The notes beneath the pieces were generated by a model, which saw only the letters and a list, made by a program, of their open reading frames with translations, did not search any database and was not told the origin of the DNA. The translations under genes were made by a program, and so were the position numbers. From Pseudoalteromonas umbrosa (GTDB lineage: Bacteria; Pseudomonadota; Gammaproteobacteria; Enterobacterales; Alteromonadaceae): DNA of 64,000 bases. Every line of letters begins with the position of its first letter. The stretch's first letter is position 1. This document shows, piece by piece, positions 16,864 through 26,353 of the stretch. The stretch is taken from assembly GCF_030125375.1 (NCBI RefSeq), contig NZ_JASJUU010000008.1, positions 307,384 to 371,383 on the forward strand, in the 5' to 3' direction.

Positions 16864-19800
16864 TTACTGCGCCTGCACTCTAAGTTCCGCACTACTGCGC
16901 GCTCGATGTCCAAGTAAGCTCTTTACATCACTTGACTTAGGTTTCACTAACTTAAACATAGGAACATATAATTCAAAGTTAGCAAGTACTTGCTCCGCTC
17001 TATCAGAACCAGTGCACTCCAAATGCTCAGCAATCATGCCTCTTAAATGCTCTTGATGAGAAGGCAAGTTATCTAACGTTAATACCTCTACCAATTCAGG
17101 ATTAAAGCGTTTATCCATATCGTTTTCTTCATCTAAAACGTAGGCAAAGCCCCCTGTCATACCGGCACCAAAGTTCACACCAATTTGGCCAAGTACACAC
17201 ACTACGCCGCCTGTCATATACTCGCAGCCGTTATCACCTAAGCCTTCAACGACAGCATGTACACCAGAGTTACGTACAGCGAAGCGCTCACCGACTTTTC
17301 CAGCAGCAAATAATTTTCCGCCCGTTGCACCGTATAAACAGGTATTTCCAGCAATCGTCGCTTGATGAGACTTGAAGCTAGAACCAAGTGGTGGTCTGAT
17401 TACCAACTTTCCACCTGCCATGCCCTTGCCAACATAATCATTTGCATCACCAACAAGAGTTAACTCCAAACCACCAGCATTCCAAACACCGAATGACTGC
17501 CCAGCAGTACCGTGTAGCTCAATTGCCACTGGATCTGCTGCCATTCCTTGGTTTCCGTATAAGTTAGCAATATAGCCTGACAGCATCGCACCCACAGATC
17601 GATCTGTGTTCTTAATCCGGCTGACTAGCGATGTGCCACTCTTGTCGTCGATGGCTTGCTGTGCCTTATTGAGCAAAGATTCATTTAACTCACCTCGATA
17701 GTGCGAGGTATTTTCTGCACTACAGTACAAGGTTTGATTACTTGGGTTATTCGGCGTGGCCAAAATTGGCGATAAATCTAGCTTTTGCTGCTTACTCGTC
17801 TTGCCTTCAAGTACTTCCAGTAAATCGGTGCGGCCAATTAAGTCCGTAAGTTTAGTCACACCTAAGCTAGCCATTAATTCTCTCGCTTCCTGTGCAATAA
17901 ACTTGAAGTAATTCATCGCCATCTCTGGTAAGCCATGATAGTGACGCTGACGCAGCGTATCATCTTGTGTTGCAACACCTGTCGCACAATTATTTAAGTG
18001 GCAAATACGTAAGTACTTACAACCTAGTGCAACCATAGGGCCAGTGCCAAAACCAAAACTCTCTGCACCTAAAATAGCGGCTTTGATGATGTCTAAGCCC
18101 GTTTTTAAACCTCCATCAGTCTGCAAACGGATCCGATGACGTAACCCGTTTTCAACCAGTGCTTGCTGCGTTTCTGCAAGACCTAGCTCCCACGGACAAC
18201 CCGCATATTTAACTGATGTAAGAGGGCTTGCACCTGTACCTCCGTCATAGCCAGCAATGGTGATCAGGTCAGCATAAGCTTTAGCTACCCCTGTTGCTAT
18301 GGTGCCTACACCTGGTTCTGACACTAACTTCACCGAGATCATCGCCTTAGGATTAACCTGCTTCAAATCAAAAATAAGCTGAGCTAAATCTTCGATGGAA
18401 TAAATATCATGATGAGGGGGAGGTGAAATCAAAGTAACACCCGGTACTGAATACCTAAGTTTTGCTATATATGGCGTGACTTTTTCACCGGGTAATTGCC
18501 CACCCTCACCAGGTTTTGCACCCTGTGCTACCTTAATCTGAATCACATCGGCACTTTGTAAATAGTGAGGTGTGACGCCAAACCGACCTGACGCAACCTG
18601 TTTGATACGAGAATTTTTTTCGTTACCAAATCGTAGCTTATCCTCGCCACCTTCTCCTGAGTTTGAAAAACCACCTAAACGGTTCATCGCTATTGCCAGC
18701 GCCTCGTGCGCCTCTGGAGAAAGCGCGCCAATACTCATCGCTGCAGAGTCAAATCGCTTATACAAAGCCTCTGCTGGCTCCACGTCTTCGATTGAAACCG
18801 CGTTATGTGCTGGTTTTAATTTCAATAAATCTCTTAGATTGGTGACTGGACGATTATTAACAATCTCTGCGTATTTTAGATAATCTTCATATTTCCCTGA
18901 CTTAACAGCGACTTGTAATGATTGCACCACGTCAGGATTGTAAGCATGATATTCTCCACCGTGAACAAATTTAAGTAATCCACCATGACTTAATAGTTTA
19001 CGTTTACTAAACGCCAATTGGTTTAATAGCTTGCTCTCAGCTTCAAAATCACTAAAGTCTGCGCCTTTTATGCGGCTCACCACACCTTTAAAGCACAGCT
19101 CCACAACATCATCAGCAAGACCTACCGCTTCAAACAACATAGAGCAACGATATGACGCAATGGTGCTAATGCCCATTTTCGACATGATTTTATACAGGCC
19201 TTTGTTTATTGCATTGCGATAAGCAAGCGTCACATCTCGATATGATTTTTTAATCACACCTTTATCACACAAGGAAACGAGCGTTTCATAGGCTAAGTAA
19301 GGGTAAATTGCTGTAGCGCCAAAACCGAGTAGTACAGCAAATTGATGCGGATCACGCGCACTACCCGTCTCCACAATAATATTAGAGTCACAGCGCAGGT
19401 TTTCATTCACTAAACGCTGTTGAATAGCACCTACCGCCATGGCCGCCGGTATTGGCAACTGGCCTTTAGCAATATCTCTGTCGCTCACTACAATCATCAC
19501 ACAGCCATTTGCAGCTTTTTGCTGAGCTTCATCACACACTCGCACAATGGCATTTTGCAAGCCTTCGTCTGGTGCATAATTAAGATTCACTTTACCAGCT
19601 TGATAGTGAGCGTCATCAGCTTCTGTAAGTTGCTTGATATCTGAATATGTCAAGATGGGTGAATCAAACTGCAATCGCTTAGCGTGACCTGTGGTCTCAT
19701 TAAATACGTTTTGCTCACGACCGATGCATGTCGCCAATGACATCACGTGATTTTCACGCAAAGGATCAATTGGCGGGTTAGTTACTTGCGCGAACTTCTG

Positions 19801-21321
19801 CCTAAAATAGTCATAAATTGAGCGAGTCCCTTGTGATAATACAGCAAATGGAGTGTCATCGCCCATTGAGCCAGTAGCCTCTTGACCATTAGCGCCCATT
19901 ACGCTTATCACCTGCTCAACTTCTTCATTACTGTAGCCAAATTGCTTTTGATAGGTCAGTAATGTTTCTTCAGAAAAGTCCCTTTGCCCTGCATCTTTTT
20001 CATCGAGCTGCTCAAATGGCGTTAAGCGCTGAACGTTTTGTTCGAGCCAAGCTCTATATGGATGTCTCGCTTTAAGATCTTGATCAATCTCTGAAGATTG
20101 CCAAATTTTACCATGAAGCGTATCAACGACCAGTAGCTCACCAGGCCCTACTCGACCTTTTTCAACCACCTCATCTGCTTCATAGTCCCAGATCCCAATC
20201 TCTGAAGCGACTGTGATAAAACCATCTTGTGTAACCACATAGCGCGCAGGCCGTAAACCATTTCTGTCAAGATTACATGCTGCAAAGCGCCCATCTGACA
20301 TCACGATACCCGCTGGTCCATCCCAAGGCTCCATGTGCATTGAATTAAAATCATAAAATGCACGAAGGTCATCATCCATGGCGCGGTTTTTTTGCCATGC
20401 AGGCGGTACTAACATACGCATAGCACGAAAAATATCCATACCACCCGCTAAGAATAGCTCTAAAATATTATCTAAGCTGGATGAATCAGAACCGGCTTCA
20501 TTAACAAAAGGCGCAGCCAGTTGCAGATCTGGTAATAGAGGCGATGAGAATTTGTACGCTCGTGCACGTGCCCACTGCCGGTTACCCATTATAGTGTTAA
20601 TCTCACCATTGTGTGCCAAATATCTAAATGGTTGTGCTAGTGGCCACTTAGGTTGAGTATTTGTTGAAAATCGTTGGTGAAAAACACAAATGGCGCTAGT
20701 CATGCGCAGATCGGCCAAATCTAAATAGAAGTTTGGTAAATCAGCGGGCATCATCAGCCCTTTATACACAGTGACAAGACCAGACAGACTAGCAATGTAA
20801 AACTGCTCATCCGATGTAATGCGCTTTTCAATTCGCCGTCTTGCAATATATAAGCGGCGTTCTAAATCTTTTGGTCGCCAGCCTTCAGGCGCACTGACAA
20901 AAACTTGTTCAAATTGCGGTAATTGTGACTTAGCTATTGGTCCCAACATATCTGGTTGAGTAGGCACAACTCGCCATCCGACTATACTCAGCGTTTCTTT
21001 TTCTAATTCTTCATTAATAATGCGTTTAGCAGACTGCGCCAATGCATCATCAGCGTTTAGGAAAATCATACCAACTGCATAGTTTTTGCCTAATCGCCAT
21101 TCGTTTTCGGCTGCTATAGCACGAAAAAAACTATCTGGCTTTTGCAATAGTAAACCGCAGCCATCACCTGTTTTACCATCTGCAGCTATCCCGCCTCGGT
21201 GCTGCATACGATCAAGACCCGTGATCGCTGTACGTATTAATTTATGGCTTGCTTGGCCTTGTGTATGTGCAATCAGACCAAACCCGCAGTTATCTTTTTC
21301 TAATGCCGAGTCGTATAACAT
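16864..21321 (-). CDS. gltB: Glutamate synthase (NADPH) large subunit
   Basis: 1485 residues, full length. GltB makes two glutamates from glutamine and 2-oxoglutarate. A short propeptide (MLYDSALEKDN) precedes the catalytic Cys12 (CGFGL) of the class II glutaminase domain. The FMN synthase domain follows with GEGGQLPGEKV and YDGGTGASPLTS, the 3Fe-4S cluster in CKYLRICHLNNCATGVATQ, and the C-terminal GXGXG beta-helix domain. GGGGAGGGGT just before the ATG is a strong ribosome site. The 390 bases upstream are rich in candidate operators. Confidence 0.98.
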   Translation of the reverse strand: MLYDSALEKDNCGFGLIAHTQGQASHKLIRTAITGLDRMQHRGGIAADGKTGDGCGLLLQKPDSFFRAIAAENEWRLGKNYAVGMIFLNADDALAQSAKRIINEELEKETLSIVGWRVVPTQPDMLGPIAKSQLPQFEQVFVSAPEGWRPKDLERRLYIARRRIEKRITSDEQFYIASLSGLVTVYKGLMMPADLPNFYLDLADLRMTSAICVFHQRFSTNTQPKWPLAQPFRYLAHNGEINTIMGNRQWARARAYKFSSPLLPDLQLAAPFVNEAGSDSSSLDNILELFLAGGMDIFRAMRMLVPPAWQKNRAMDDDLRAFYDFNSMHMEPWDGPAGIVMSDGRFAACNLDRNGLRPARYVVTQDGFITVASEIGIWDYEADEVVEKGRVGPGELLVVDTLHGKIWQSSEIDQDLKARHPYRAWLEQNVQRLTPFEQLDEKDAGQRDFSEETLLTYQKQFGYSNEEVEQVISVMGANGQEATGSMGDDTPFAVLSQGTRSIYDYFRQKFAQVTNPPIDPLRENHVMSLATCIGREQNVFNETTGHAKRLQFDSPILTYSDIKQLTEADDAHYQAGKVNLNYAPDEGLQNAIVRVCDEAQQKAANGCVMIVVSDRDIAKGQLPIPAAMAVGAIQQRLVNENLRCDSNIIVETGSARDPHQFAVLLGFGATAIYPYLAYETLVSLCDKGVIKKSYRDVTLAYRNAINKGLYKIMSKMGISTIASYRCSMLFEAVGLADDVVELCFKGVVSRIKGADFSDFEAESKLLNQLAFSKRKLLSHGGLLKFVHGGEYHAYNPDVVQSLQVAVKSGKYEDYLKYAEIVNNRPVTNLRDLLKLKPAHNAVSIEDVEPAEALYKRFDSAAMSIGALSPEAHEALAIAMNRLGGFSNSGEGGEDKLRFGNEKNSRIKQVASGRFGVTPHYLQSADVIQIKVAQGAKPGEGGQLPGEKVTPYIAKLRYSVPGVTLISPPPHHDIYSIEDLAQLIFDLKQVNPKAMISVKLVSEPGVGTIATGVAKAYADLITIAGYDGGTGASPLTSVKYAGCPWELGLAETQQALVENGLRHRIRLQTDGGLKTGLDIIKAAILGAESFGFGTGPMVALGCKYLRICHLNNCATGVATQDDTLRQRHYHGLPEMAMNYFKFIAQEARELMASLGVTKLTDLIGRTDLLEVLEGKTSKQQKLDLSPILATPNNPSNQTLYCSAENTSHYRGELNESLLNKAQQAIDDKSGTSLVSRIKNTDRSVGAMLSGYIANLYGNQGMAADPVAIELHGTAGQSFGVWNAGGLELTLVGDANDYVGKGMAGGKLVIRPPLGSSFKSHQATIAGNTCLYGATGGKLFAAGKVGERFAVRNSGVHAVVEGLGDNGCEYMTGGVVCVLGQIGVNFGAGMTGGFAYVLDEENDMDKRFNPELVEVLTLDNLPSHQEHLRGMIAEHLECTGSDRAEQVLANFELYVPMFKLVKPKSSDVKSLLGHRARSSAELRVQAQ

Positions 21322-21385
21322 AGACCCCTCCCCTTGCTACACCTGCCAGCTTGATTGACTTCGACGATTTACTGGCAGATATTCA

Positions 21386-21414
21386 AAACTAGCGCTGAAA
21401 TCAAAGTGAGTCAA
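21386..21414 (-). promoter_or_regulatory. Predicted gltB promoter
   Basis: On the minus strand TTGACT (21409-21414), 17 bases, TAGTTT (21386-21391). This places the start of transcription about 55-60 bases before the gltB ATG. An ARG-box-like palindrome lies directly upstream. Confidence 0.5.
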
Positions 21415-21423
21415 CAAGATATC

Positions 21424-21456
21424 GAATAAATATTCACTACATTGAATATTTTTCAA
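21424..21456. promoter_or_regulatory. Possible ArgR box pair upstream of gltB
   Basis: GAATAAATATTC (21424-21435) is a perfect palindrome like the core of an ARG box. A weaker TTGAATATTTTTCAA stretch follows at 21442-21456. Pairs with a few bases between are typical of ArgR sites. It lies immediately upstream of the predicted -35 box. ArgR is known to act on the gltBDF operon of E. coli. Confidence 0.4.
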
Positions 21457-21524
21457 CGACCCCATAACGTAACCAAAATTTAATATAATGCACTAAACGG
21501 GCTTTTTAAGTTCCTTAAAAAGAA

Positions 21525-21540
21525 TTGACACCGGTATCAA
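21525..21540. promoter_or_regulatory. Near-palindrome with a central CCGG
   Basis: TTGACACCGGTATCAA is symmetric except for one pair. The form recalls LacI-family operators. The TTGACA could also serve as a plus-strand -35 box, but no plus-strand gene follows. Regulator unknown. Confidence 0.25.
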
Positions 21541-21579
21541 ATGTTAAACTTTTGATTCAAAGAAAAGAAAACAGAGCAG

Positions 21580-21595
21580 TTTACGTAAACGTAAA
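21580..21595. promoter_or_regulatory. 16-bp dyad operator, LiuR-like, upstream of gltB
   Basis: TTTACGTAAACGTAAA is a perfect dyad (TTTACGT / ACGTAAA with an AA centre). The same 16 bases occur at 53499-53514 in the leucine dehydrogenase promoter. From memory it resembles the LiuR motif of gammaproteobacterial branched-chain amino-acid regulons, which have been reported to include glutamate synthase in Shewanella. Confidence 0.6.
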
Positions 21596-21607
21596 GAAAT
21601 GAAATAT

Positions 21608-21621
21608 TGAATAAATATTCA
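21608..21621. promoter_or_regulatory. ARG-box-like palindrome
   Basis: TGAATAAATATTCA is a perfect 14-base palindrome matching the core of the ArgR consensus. It lies 13 bases from the 16-bp dyad and nearly 300 bases from gltB. It may belong to a second, distal promoter or to DNA looping; function is inferred only. Confidence 0.4.
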
Positions 21622-21710
21622 TTAAAACAATATTTGATATTTCTTCAACATATAGGGAGGAAAACAAGGTTGATTGAGTTTATAGATTGAAAAGTGAATA
21701 CTGCAGACAC

Positions 21711-21735
21711 AAAAAAGCCCGAAATAAATTCGGGC
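21711..21735 (-). terminator. Terminator of grxD
   Basis: On the minus strand GCCCGAA / TTCGGGC forms a stem followed by six T residues, about 20 bases after the grxD stop. Confidence 0.85.
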
Positions 21736-21756
21736 TCTTCAGAAATAACAACATGA

Positions 21757-22095
21757 TTACTCAGCGGCTTCTTCTTTATATTTAGCAGCTGTCTCAGTGA
21801 TCAGTGGTTGAAGTTCACCTTTTTGGAACATTTCAATGATGATGTCACAGCCACCGATTAACTCGCCTTCTACCCAAAGCTGTGGGAATGTTGGCCAGTT
21901 TGCGTAATGTGGTAACTCTGCACGGATATCTGGGTTTAAAAGGATATCTACATACGCAAATTGCTCTCCACATGCCATCAACGCCTGTGAAGCTTGAGAA
22001 GAAAAACCACAGTTAGGTAACTTAGGAGATCCCTTCATATATAGAAGAATTGGGTTTTCTGCAATTTGCTGTTTGATCTTATCAATGGTTTCCAT
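21757..22095 (-). CDS. grxD: Monothiol glutaredoxin Grx4
   Basis: 112 residues. Grx4 binds and hands over [2Fe-2S] clusters. The monothiol active site CGFS starts at Cys29 within KGSPKLPNCGFSSQASQAL. The glutathione-binding parts WPTFPQLWVEGELIGGCDII are near 65-85. It is a monocistronic gene with its own terminator, divergent from sodB. Confidence 0.95.
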   Translation of the reverse strand: METIDKIKQQIAENPILLYMKGSPKLPNCGFSSQASQALMACGEQFAYVDILLNPDIRAELPHYANWPTFPQLWVEGELIGGCDIIIEMFQKGELQPLITETAAKYKEEAAE

Positions 22096-22329
22096 ATATA
22101 CCTCAAATGACGATATTAACTGTTCGTACGCAACATTTTGCTCAAAATTAACGCATACGAAAAATTCACACTACAAGTCTTGGCCTCGGGCATTGCTGTT
22201 TACCAAAACTTGAGTAAAATACTCAGGAATTATAGTATCACTATATAGCACTAAAACGTACTTAAAAGTGCCCTAGCAATGGCATCTTTTTAACTGTTTA
22301 GAGTATCCAACATAAAAATGGAGATTAAA

Positions 22330-22911
22330 ATGGCTTTTGAACTACCGTCACTTCCTTATGCTATCGATGCATTAGAGCCACATATTTCTAAAGAAACTTT
22401 AGAATTCCACCATGGCAAACACCACAACACATACGTTGTTAAGCTAAATGGCCTAGTAGAAGGTACTGACTTTGCAAACAAAACTTTAGAAGAAGTTATT
22501 GTTAGCTCTGAAGGCGGCGTTTTTAATAACGCAGCACAAATCTGGAACCACACTTTCTACTGGCACAGCCTTGCACCAAATGGTGGTGGCGAAGCTAAAG
22601 GTAAAGTAGCAGAACTGATTGACGCAAAATGGGGCTCATTTGCGGCATTCCAAGACGCTTTCAACGACAAAGCAGTAAATAACTTCGGTTCAAGCTGGAC
22701 TTGGTTAGTTCAACTAGCTGATGGTTCTTTGGACATCATTAATACATCAAATGCAGAAACTCCGTTGACACAAGATGGTGTTACACCACTTATTACTGTT
22801 GACCTTTGGGAGCATGCTTACTATATCGATTACCGCAATGTTCGCCCTGAATACTTAAAGGGTTTCTGGTCGCTTGTAAACTGGGATTTTGCTAACCAAA
22901 ATCTAGCTTAA
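22330..22911 (+). CDS. sodB: Iron superoxide dismutase
   Basis: 193 residues from the ATG at 22330 (MAFELPSLPYAID); GGAG lies six bases upstream, and the codon four earlier lacks a site. It converts superoxide to peroxide and oxygen in the cytoplasm. Metal ligands are His27 (LEFHHGKHH), His in WNHTFYWHS near 74, and Asp/His in VDLWEHAYYIDYRN near 157-161. The Gln in NNAAQIWNHTFYW marks the iron type. It is divergent from grxD; a TATAGT/ACTATA inverted repeat lies upstream at about 22228-22242. Confidence 0.97.
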   Translation: MAFELPSLPYAIDALEPHISKETLEFHHGKHHNTYVVKLNGLVEGTDFANKTLEEVIVSSEGGVFNNAAQIWNHTFYWHSLAPNGGGEAKGKVAELIDAKWGSFAAFQDAFNDKAVNNFGSSWTWLVQLADGSLDIINTSNAETPLTQDGVTPLITVDLWEHAYYIDYRNVRPEYLKGFWSLVNWDFANQNLA

Positions 22912-22950
22912 TTACAACAGTATAACTGTACCAATTTAAGCAATAAACAA

Positions 22951-22970
22951 GGCGCATAAGCGCCTTTTTT
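22951..22970 (+). terminator. Terminator of sodB
   Basis: A GGCGC / GCGCC stem (extended by AA/TT) with a short loop, followed by six T residues, 40 bases after the sodB stop. Confidence 0.82.
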
Positions 22971-23103
22971 GACTCCCCTTAAAAACCTCTATCACATTAA
23001 ATTCTCATATTTTTTAAGCAAATATCCAAGAACCTGACTAAGCTTTAAGTACGCCTAGCATTTTAGCCCACGCATTTTATTTAACAGGTTATTGGAGTTT
23101 GAT

Positions 23104-25026
23104 ATGACAATATTTGAGCATTACCAATCCCGATACGAAGCAGCAAAAGAAGAAGAATTCACAATTGCTGAATTTCTTGAAATCTGTAAAGAGGATAAGG
23201 CTGCTTACGCCAGTGCGCCTGAACGGTTGCTCATGGCGATCGGTGAGCCAGAAATGATCGACACGTCAACAGATGCAAGACTGAGTCGACTCTTTTCAAA
23301 CCGTGTGATAGCACGTTATCCTGCTTTTAACGAATTTTATGGCATGGAGGATGCCATTGAACAAATCGTTTCATACTTAAAGCACGCCGCTCAAGGTCTA
23401 GAAGAGTGCAAACAAGTGTTGTATTTGCTCGGCCCCGTGGGCGGTGGTAAATCATCTATCGCTGAAAAGCTAAAGTATCTAATGCAGCAGGTGCCTGTTT
23501 ATGCAATTAAAGATTCACCTGTTAACGATCATCCCTTGAGTTTGTTCAACCCTCAAGAGGATGGTGAGTTACTAGAAAAAGAATACGGAATTTCGAAACG
23601 TTACCTTAAAACGGTTATGTCTCCTTGGGCTACCAAGCGGTTACACGAATACAACGGCGACATCAGTAAGTTCAAAGTTGTCAAACGCTACCCTTCAATT
23701 CTTGACCAAGTTGCGATTGCCAAAACAGAGCCAGGTGATGAAAATAATCAGGATATTTCTGCACTGGTAGGTAAAGTGGACATCCGTAAACTTGAACATT
23801 TTGCCCAAAATGATCCAGATGCTTATGCCTATTCTGGGGCGCTATGTCTAGCAAACCAAGGCCTAATGGAATTTGTTGAGATGTTCAAAGCACCTATTAA
23901 AGTGCTGCACCCACTATTAACTGCAACACAAGAAGGTAACTACAACGGTACTGAGGGCATATCCGCATTACCATTTAATGGCATTATTCTCGCGCACTCC
24001 AACGAATCTGAGTGGCAGACCTTTAAAAACAACAAAAACAATGAAGCATTTTTGGACAGGGTATTTATCGTAAAAGTACCTTATTGTCTGAGAGTGTCTG
24101 AAGAAGTGAAAATTTATAAAAAGCTGCTTGAAAACAGTGAGCTTAAAGAAGCTCAATGCGCCCCAGGCACGTTAGAAACACTAGCTAAGTTTTCATCTTT
24201 GTCACGCATTAAAGAGCCTGAAAACTCTAGCATTTACTCAAAAATGCGCGTCTACGATGGTGAGAGCTTAAAAGATACCGATCCGAAAGCGAAATCTTAT
24301 CAAGAATATCGTGACTATGCAGGTGTTGATGAAGGTATGAATGGCCTCTCTACACGTTTTGCATTTAAGATTTTATCTCGCGTGTTTAACTTTGATCACG
24401 CAGAAGTCGCCGCTAACCCAGTGCATTTATTCTATGTGCTAGAGCAGCAGATTGAACGAGAACAATTTAGCGCAGAAGTACAAGAGCGATATTTGAGCCA
24501 CCTGAAAGGCTACTTAATCCCGCAATACGTCGAGTTTATTGGGAAAGAGTTGCAAACCGCATACCTTGAGTCTTATTCTGAGTATGGCCAAAATATTTTT
24601 GACCGCTATGTCACATATGCAGACTTTTGGATCCAAGACCAAGAATATCGCGACCCAGATACTGGTCAACTTTTCGATAGAGCAGCACTTAACGCAGAAC
24701 TTGAGAAAATTGAAAAACCAGCAGGCATTTCAAACCCGAAAGACTTCCGAAATGAAATCGTCAATTTTGTCCTAAGAGCACGAGCACACCATAATGGCGA
24801 TAACCCTGTGTGGACGAGCTACGAAAAACTTAGAACAGTCATTGAGAAGAAAATGTTCTCAAACACCGAAGACTTGCTGCCTGTTATTTCCTTCAACGCT
24901 AAAACATCGGCAGAAGATCAGAAAAAACATGAGGACTTTGTTAACCGGATGATGGAGAAAGGATACACCCAGAAGCAAGTACGTTTGCTTTCTGAATGGT
25001 ATTTAAGAGTTCGGAAGTCACAGTAA
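23104..25026 (+). CDS. yeaG: PrkA-type serine protein kinase YeaG
   Basis: 640 residues from the ATG at 23104 (MTIFEHYQSRYEAAKEEEF), with GGAG six bases upstream; this matches the start of E. coli YeaG. The protein has an AAA+ domain with Walker A LGPVGGGKSS near residues 112-121 and the PrkA C-terminal kinase-like domain. In E. coli, YeaG with YeaH acts in nitrogen-starvation and stationary-phase stress. First gene of the yeaG-yeaH-ycgB operon. Confidence 0.95.
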   Translation: MTIFEHYQSRYEAAKEEEFTIAEFLEICKEDKAAYASAPERLLMAIGEPEMIDTSTDARLSRLFSNRVIARYPAFNEFYGMEDAIEQIVSYLKHAAQGLEECKQVLYLLGPVGGGKSSIAEKLKYLMQQVPVYAIKDSPVNDHPLSLFNPQEDGELLEKEYGISKRYLKTVMSPWATKRLHEYNGDISKFKVVKRYPSILDQVAIAKTEPGDENNQDISALVGKVDIRKLEHFAQNDPDAYAYSGALCLANQGLMEFVEMFKAPIKVLHPLLTATQEGNYNGTEGISALPFNGIILAHSNESEWQTFKNNKNNEAFLDRVFIVKVPYCLRVSEEVKIYKKLLENSELKEAQCAPGTLETLAKFSSLSRIKEPENSSIYSKMRVYDGESLKDTDPKAKSYQEYRDYAGVDEGMNGLSTRFAFKILSRVFNFDHAEVAANPVHLFYVLEQQIEREQFSAEVQERYLSHLKGYLIPQYVEFIGKELQTAYLESYSEYGQNIFDRYVTYADFWIQDQEYRDPDTGQLFDRAALNAELEKIEKPAGISNPKDFRNEIVNFVLRARAHHNGDNPVWTSYEKLRTVIEKKMFSNTEDLLPVISFNAKTSAEDQKKHEDFVNRMMEKGYTQKQVRLLSEWYLRVRKSQ

Positions 25027-25048
25027 TCTAACGATTGGAGGGTGGTCA

Positions 25049-26335
25049 ATGGCACATTTCATCGATCGAAGATTGAACGGTAAAAATAAAAGTACGCCAA
25101 ATAGGCAACGCTTCATTAGACGCTATAAAAAGCAAATTAAAGAAGCAGTGTCAGATGCTATTAATAAACGCAGTGTGACGGATATTAGTAGCGGCGAGAG
25201 TATATCGATACCGCAACGTGATATTAGTGAACCTGTGTTCCATCAAGGTAAAGGTGGAAACCGTGAGCATATACACCCTGGTAACGATCAGTTTAGTACT
25301 GGCGACAAAATACAGCGCCCTCCCTCTGGCCAAGGGGGAGGTGCTGGAGAGGGCAATGCCAGTGATCAAGGTGAAGGCCAAGATGATTTTGTCTTTTCAA
25401 TTTCTAAAGATGAATATCTTGATCTGTTGTTTGAAGATTTGGAGTTACCCAACTTACAAAAGAGTCAACTTGATAAACTGGTACAAATGAAAACGCACCG
25501 AGCTGGGTTTTGCAACGATGGCATGCCCAGCAATCTGGATATTGTTCGCTCGTTAAAAGGCTCTATTGCAAGACGAATAGCAATGACAGCTAGTAAGCGT
25601 AACAAGCTAAAGGAGCTCGAAGAAGAGCTTGAAGCATTATTGGCTGAGCCGGTGCCACCACAGCACAAAATAGAGACGCTTGAAGCAGAGATAGAGATCT
25701 TGAGAAGGCGCATTGCCGCTGTGCCTTTCATTGATAATTACGATCTCAGATTTAGAAACTATGAAAAACGCCCACATCCCACCAGCAAAGCCGTTATGTT
25801 TTGTTTGATGGATGTATCAGGCTCGATGGACCAAGCAACTAAAGACATGGCAAAGCGTTTTTATATTTTGCTTTATCAGTTCTTGACTCGAACCTACAAA
25901 GACATTGAGGTTGTGTATATTCGTCACCATACACAAGCAAAAGAAGTGGACGAGCAAGAGTTCTTTTACTCTCAGGAAACAGGCGGCACCATAGTATCCA
26001 GCGCATTAAAATTAATGGATGAAATCGTCGCTGAGAGGTATTCCCAAGGTGATTGGAACATTTATGCAGCACAAGCATCTGATGGGGACAATTGGGCAGA
26101 TGACTCTCCTCACTGTACTGATATTCTTGCAAATAAGCTCCTTAAAGTAGTGCGTTATTACGCCTACATCGAGATAACAACAAGAGCACATCAGAGCCTT
26201 TGGAGAGAGTATCAAGGGTTATCTGCAGCCTACAACAATTTTGCTATGCAGCACATACGCTCCGTGGAAGATATCTACCCTATCTTTAGAGAGCTCTTTA
26301 AAAAGAACCGCCAAAAACAGCAGGGTGCAGCATAA
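25049..26335 (+). CDS. yeaH: YeaH, VWA-like DUF444 protein
   Basis: 428 residues. The DUF444 family partners PrkA kinases. An N-terminal basic region (IDRRLNGKNKSTPNRQRFIRR) is followed by a Gly-rich, low-complexity section (about 85-115), a coiled coil (about 180-225) and a von Willebrand A-like domain with the metal motif DVSGSMDQATKDMAKRFY near 255-270. It begins 22 bases after yeaG with a good GGAGG site. Confidence 0.94.
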   Translation: MAHFIDRRLNGKNKSTPNRQRFIRRYKKQIKEAVSDAINKRSVTDISSGESISIPQRDISEPVFHQGKGGNREHIHPGNDQFSTGDKIQRPPSGQGGGAGEGNASDQGEGQDDFVFSISKDEYLDLLFEDLELPNLQKSQLDKLVQMKTHRAGFCNDGMPSNLDIVRSLKGSIARRIAMTASKRNKLKELEEELEALLAEPVPPQHKIETLEAEIEILRRRIAAVPFIDNYDLRFRNYEKRPHPTSKAVMFCLMDVSGSMDQATKDMAKRFYILLYQFLTRTYKDIEVVYIRHHTQAKEVDEQEFFYSQETGGTIVSSALKLMDEIVAERYSQGDWNIYAAQASDGDNWADDSPHCTDILANKLLKVVRYYAYIEITTRAHQSLWREYQGLSAAYNNFAMQHIRSVEDIYPIFRELFKKNRQKQQGAA

Positions 26336-26353
26336 ACAGGAGGGGAAGCGCTA

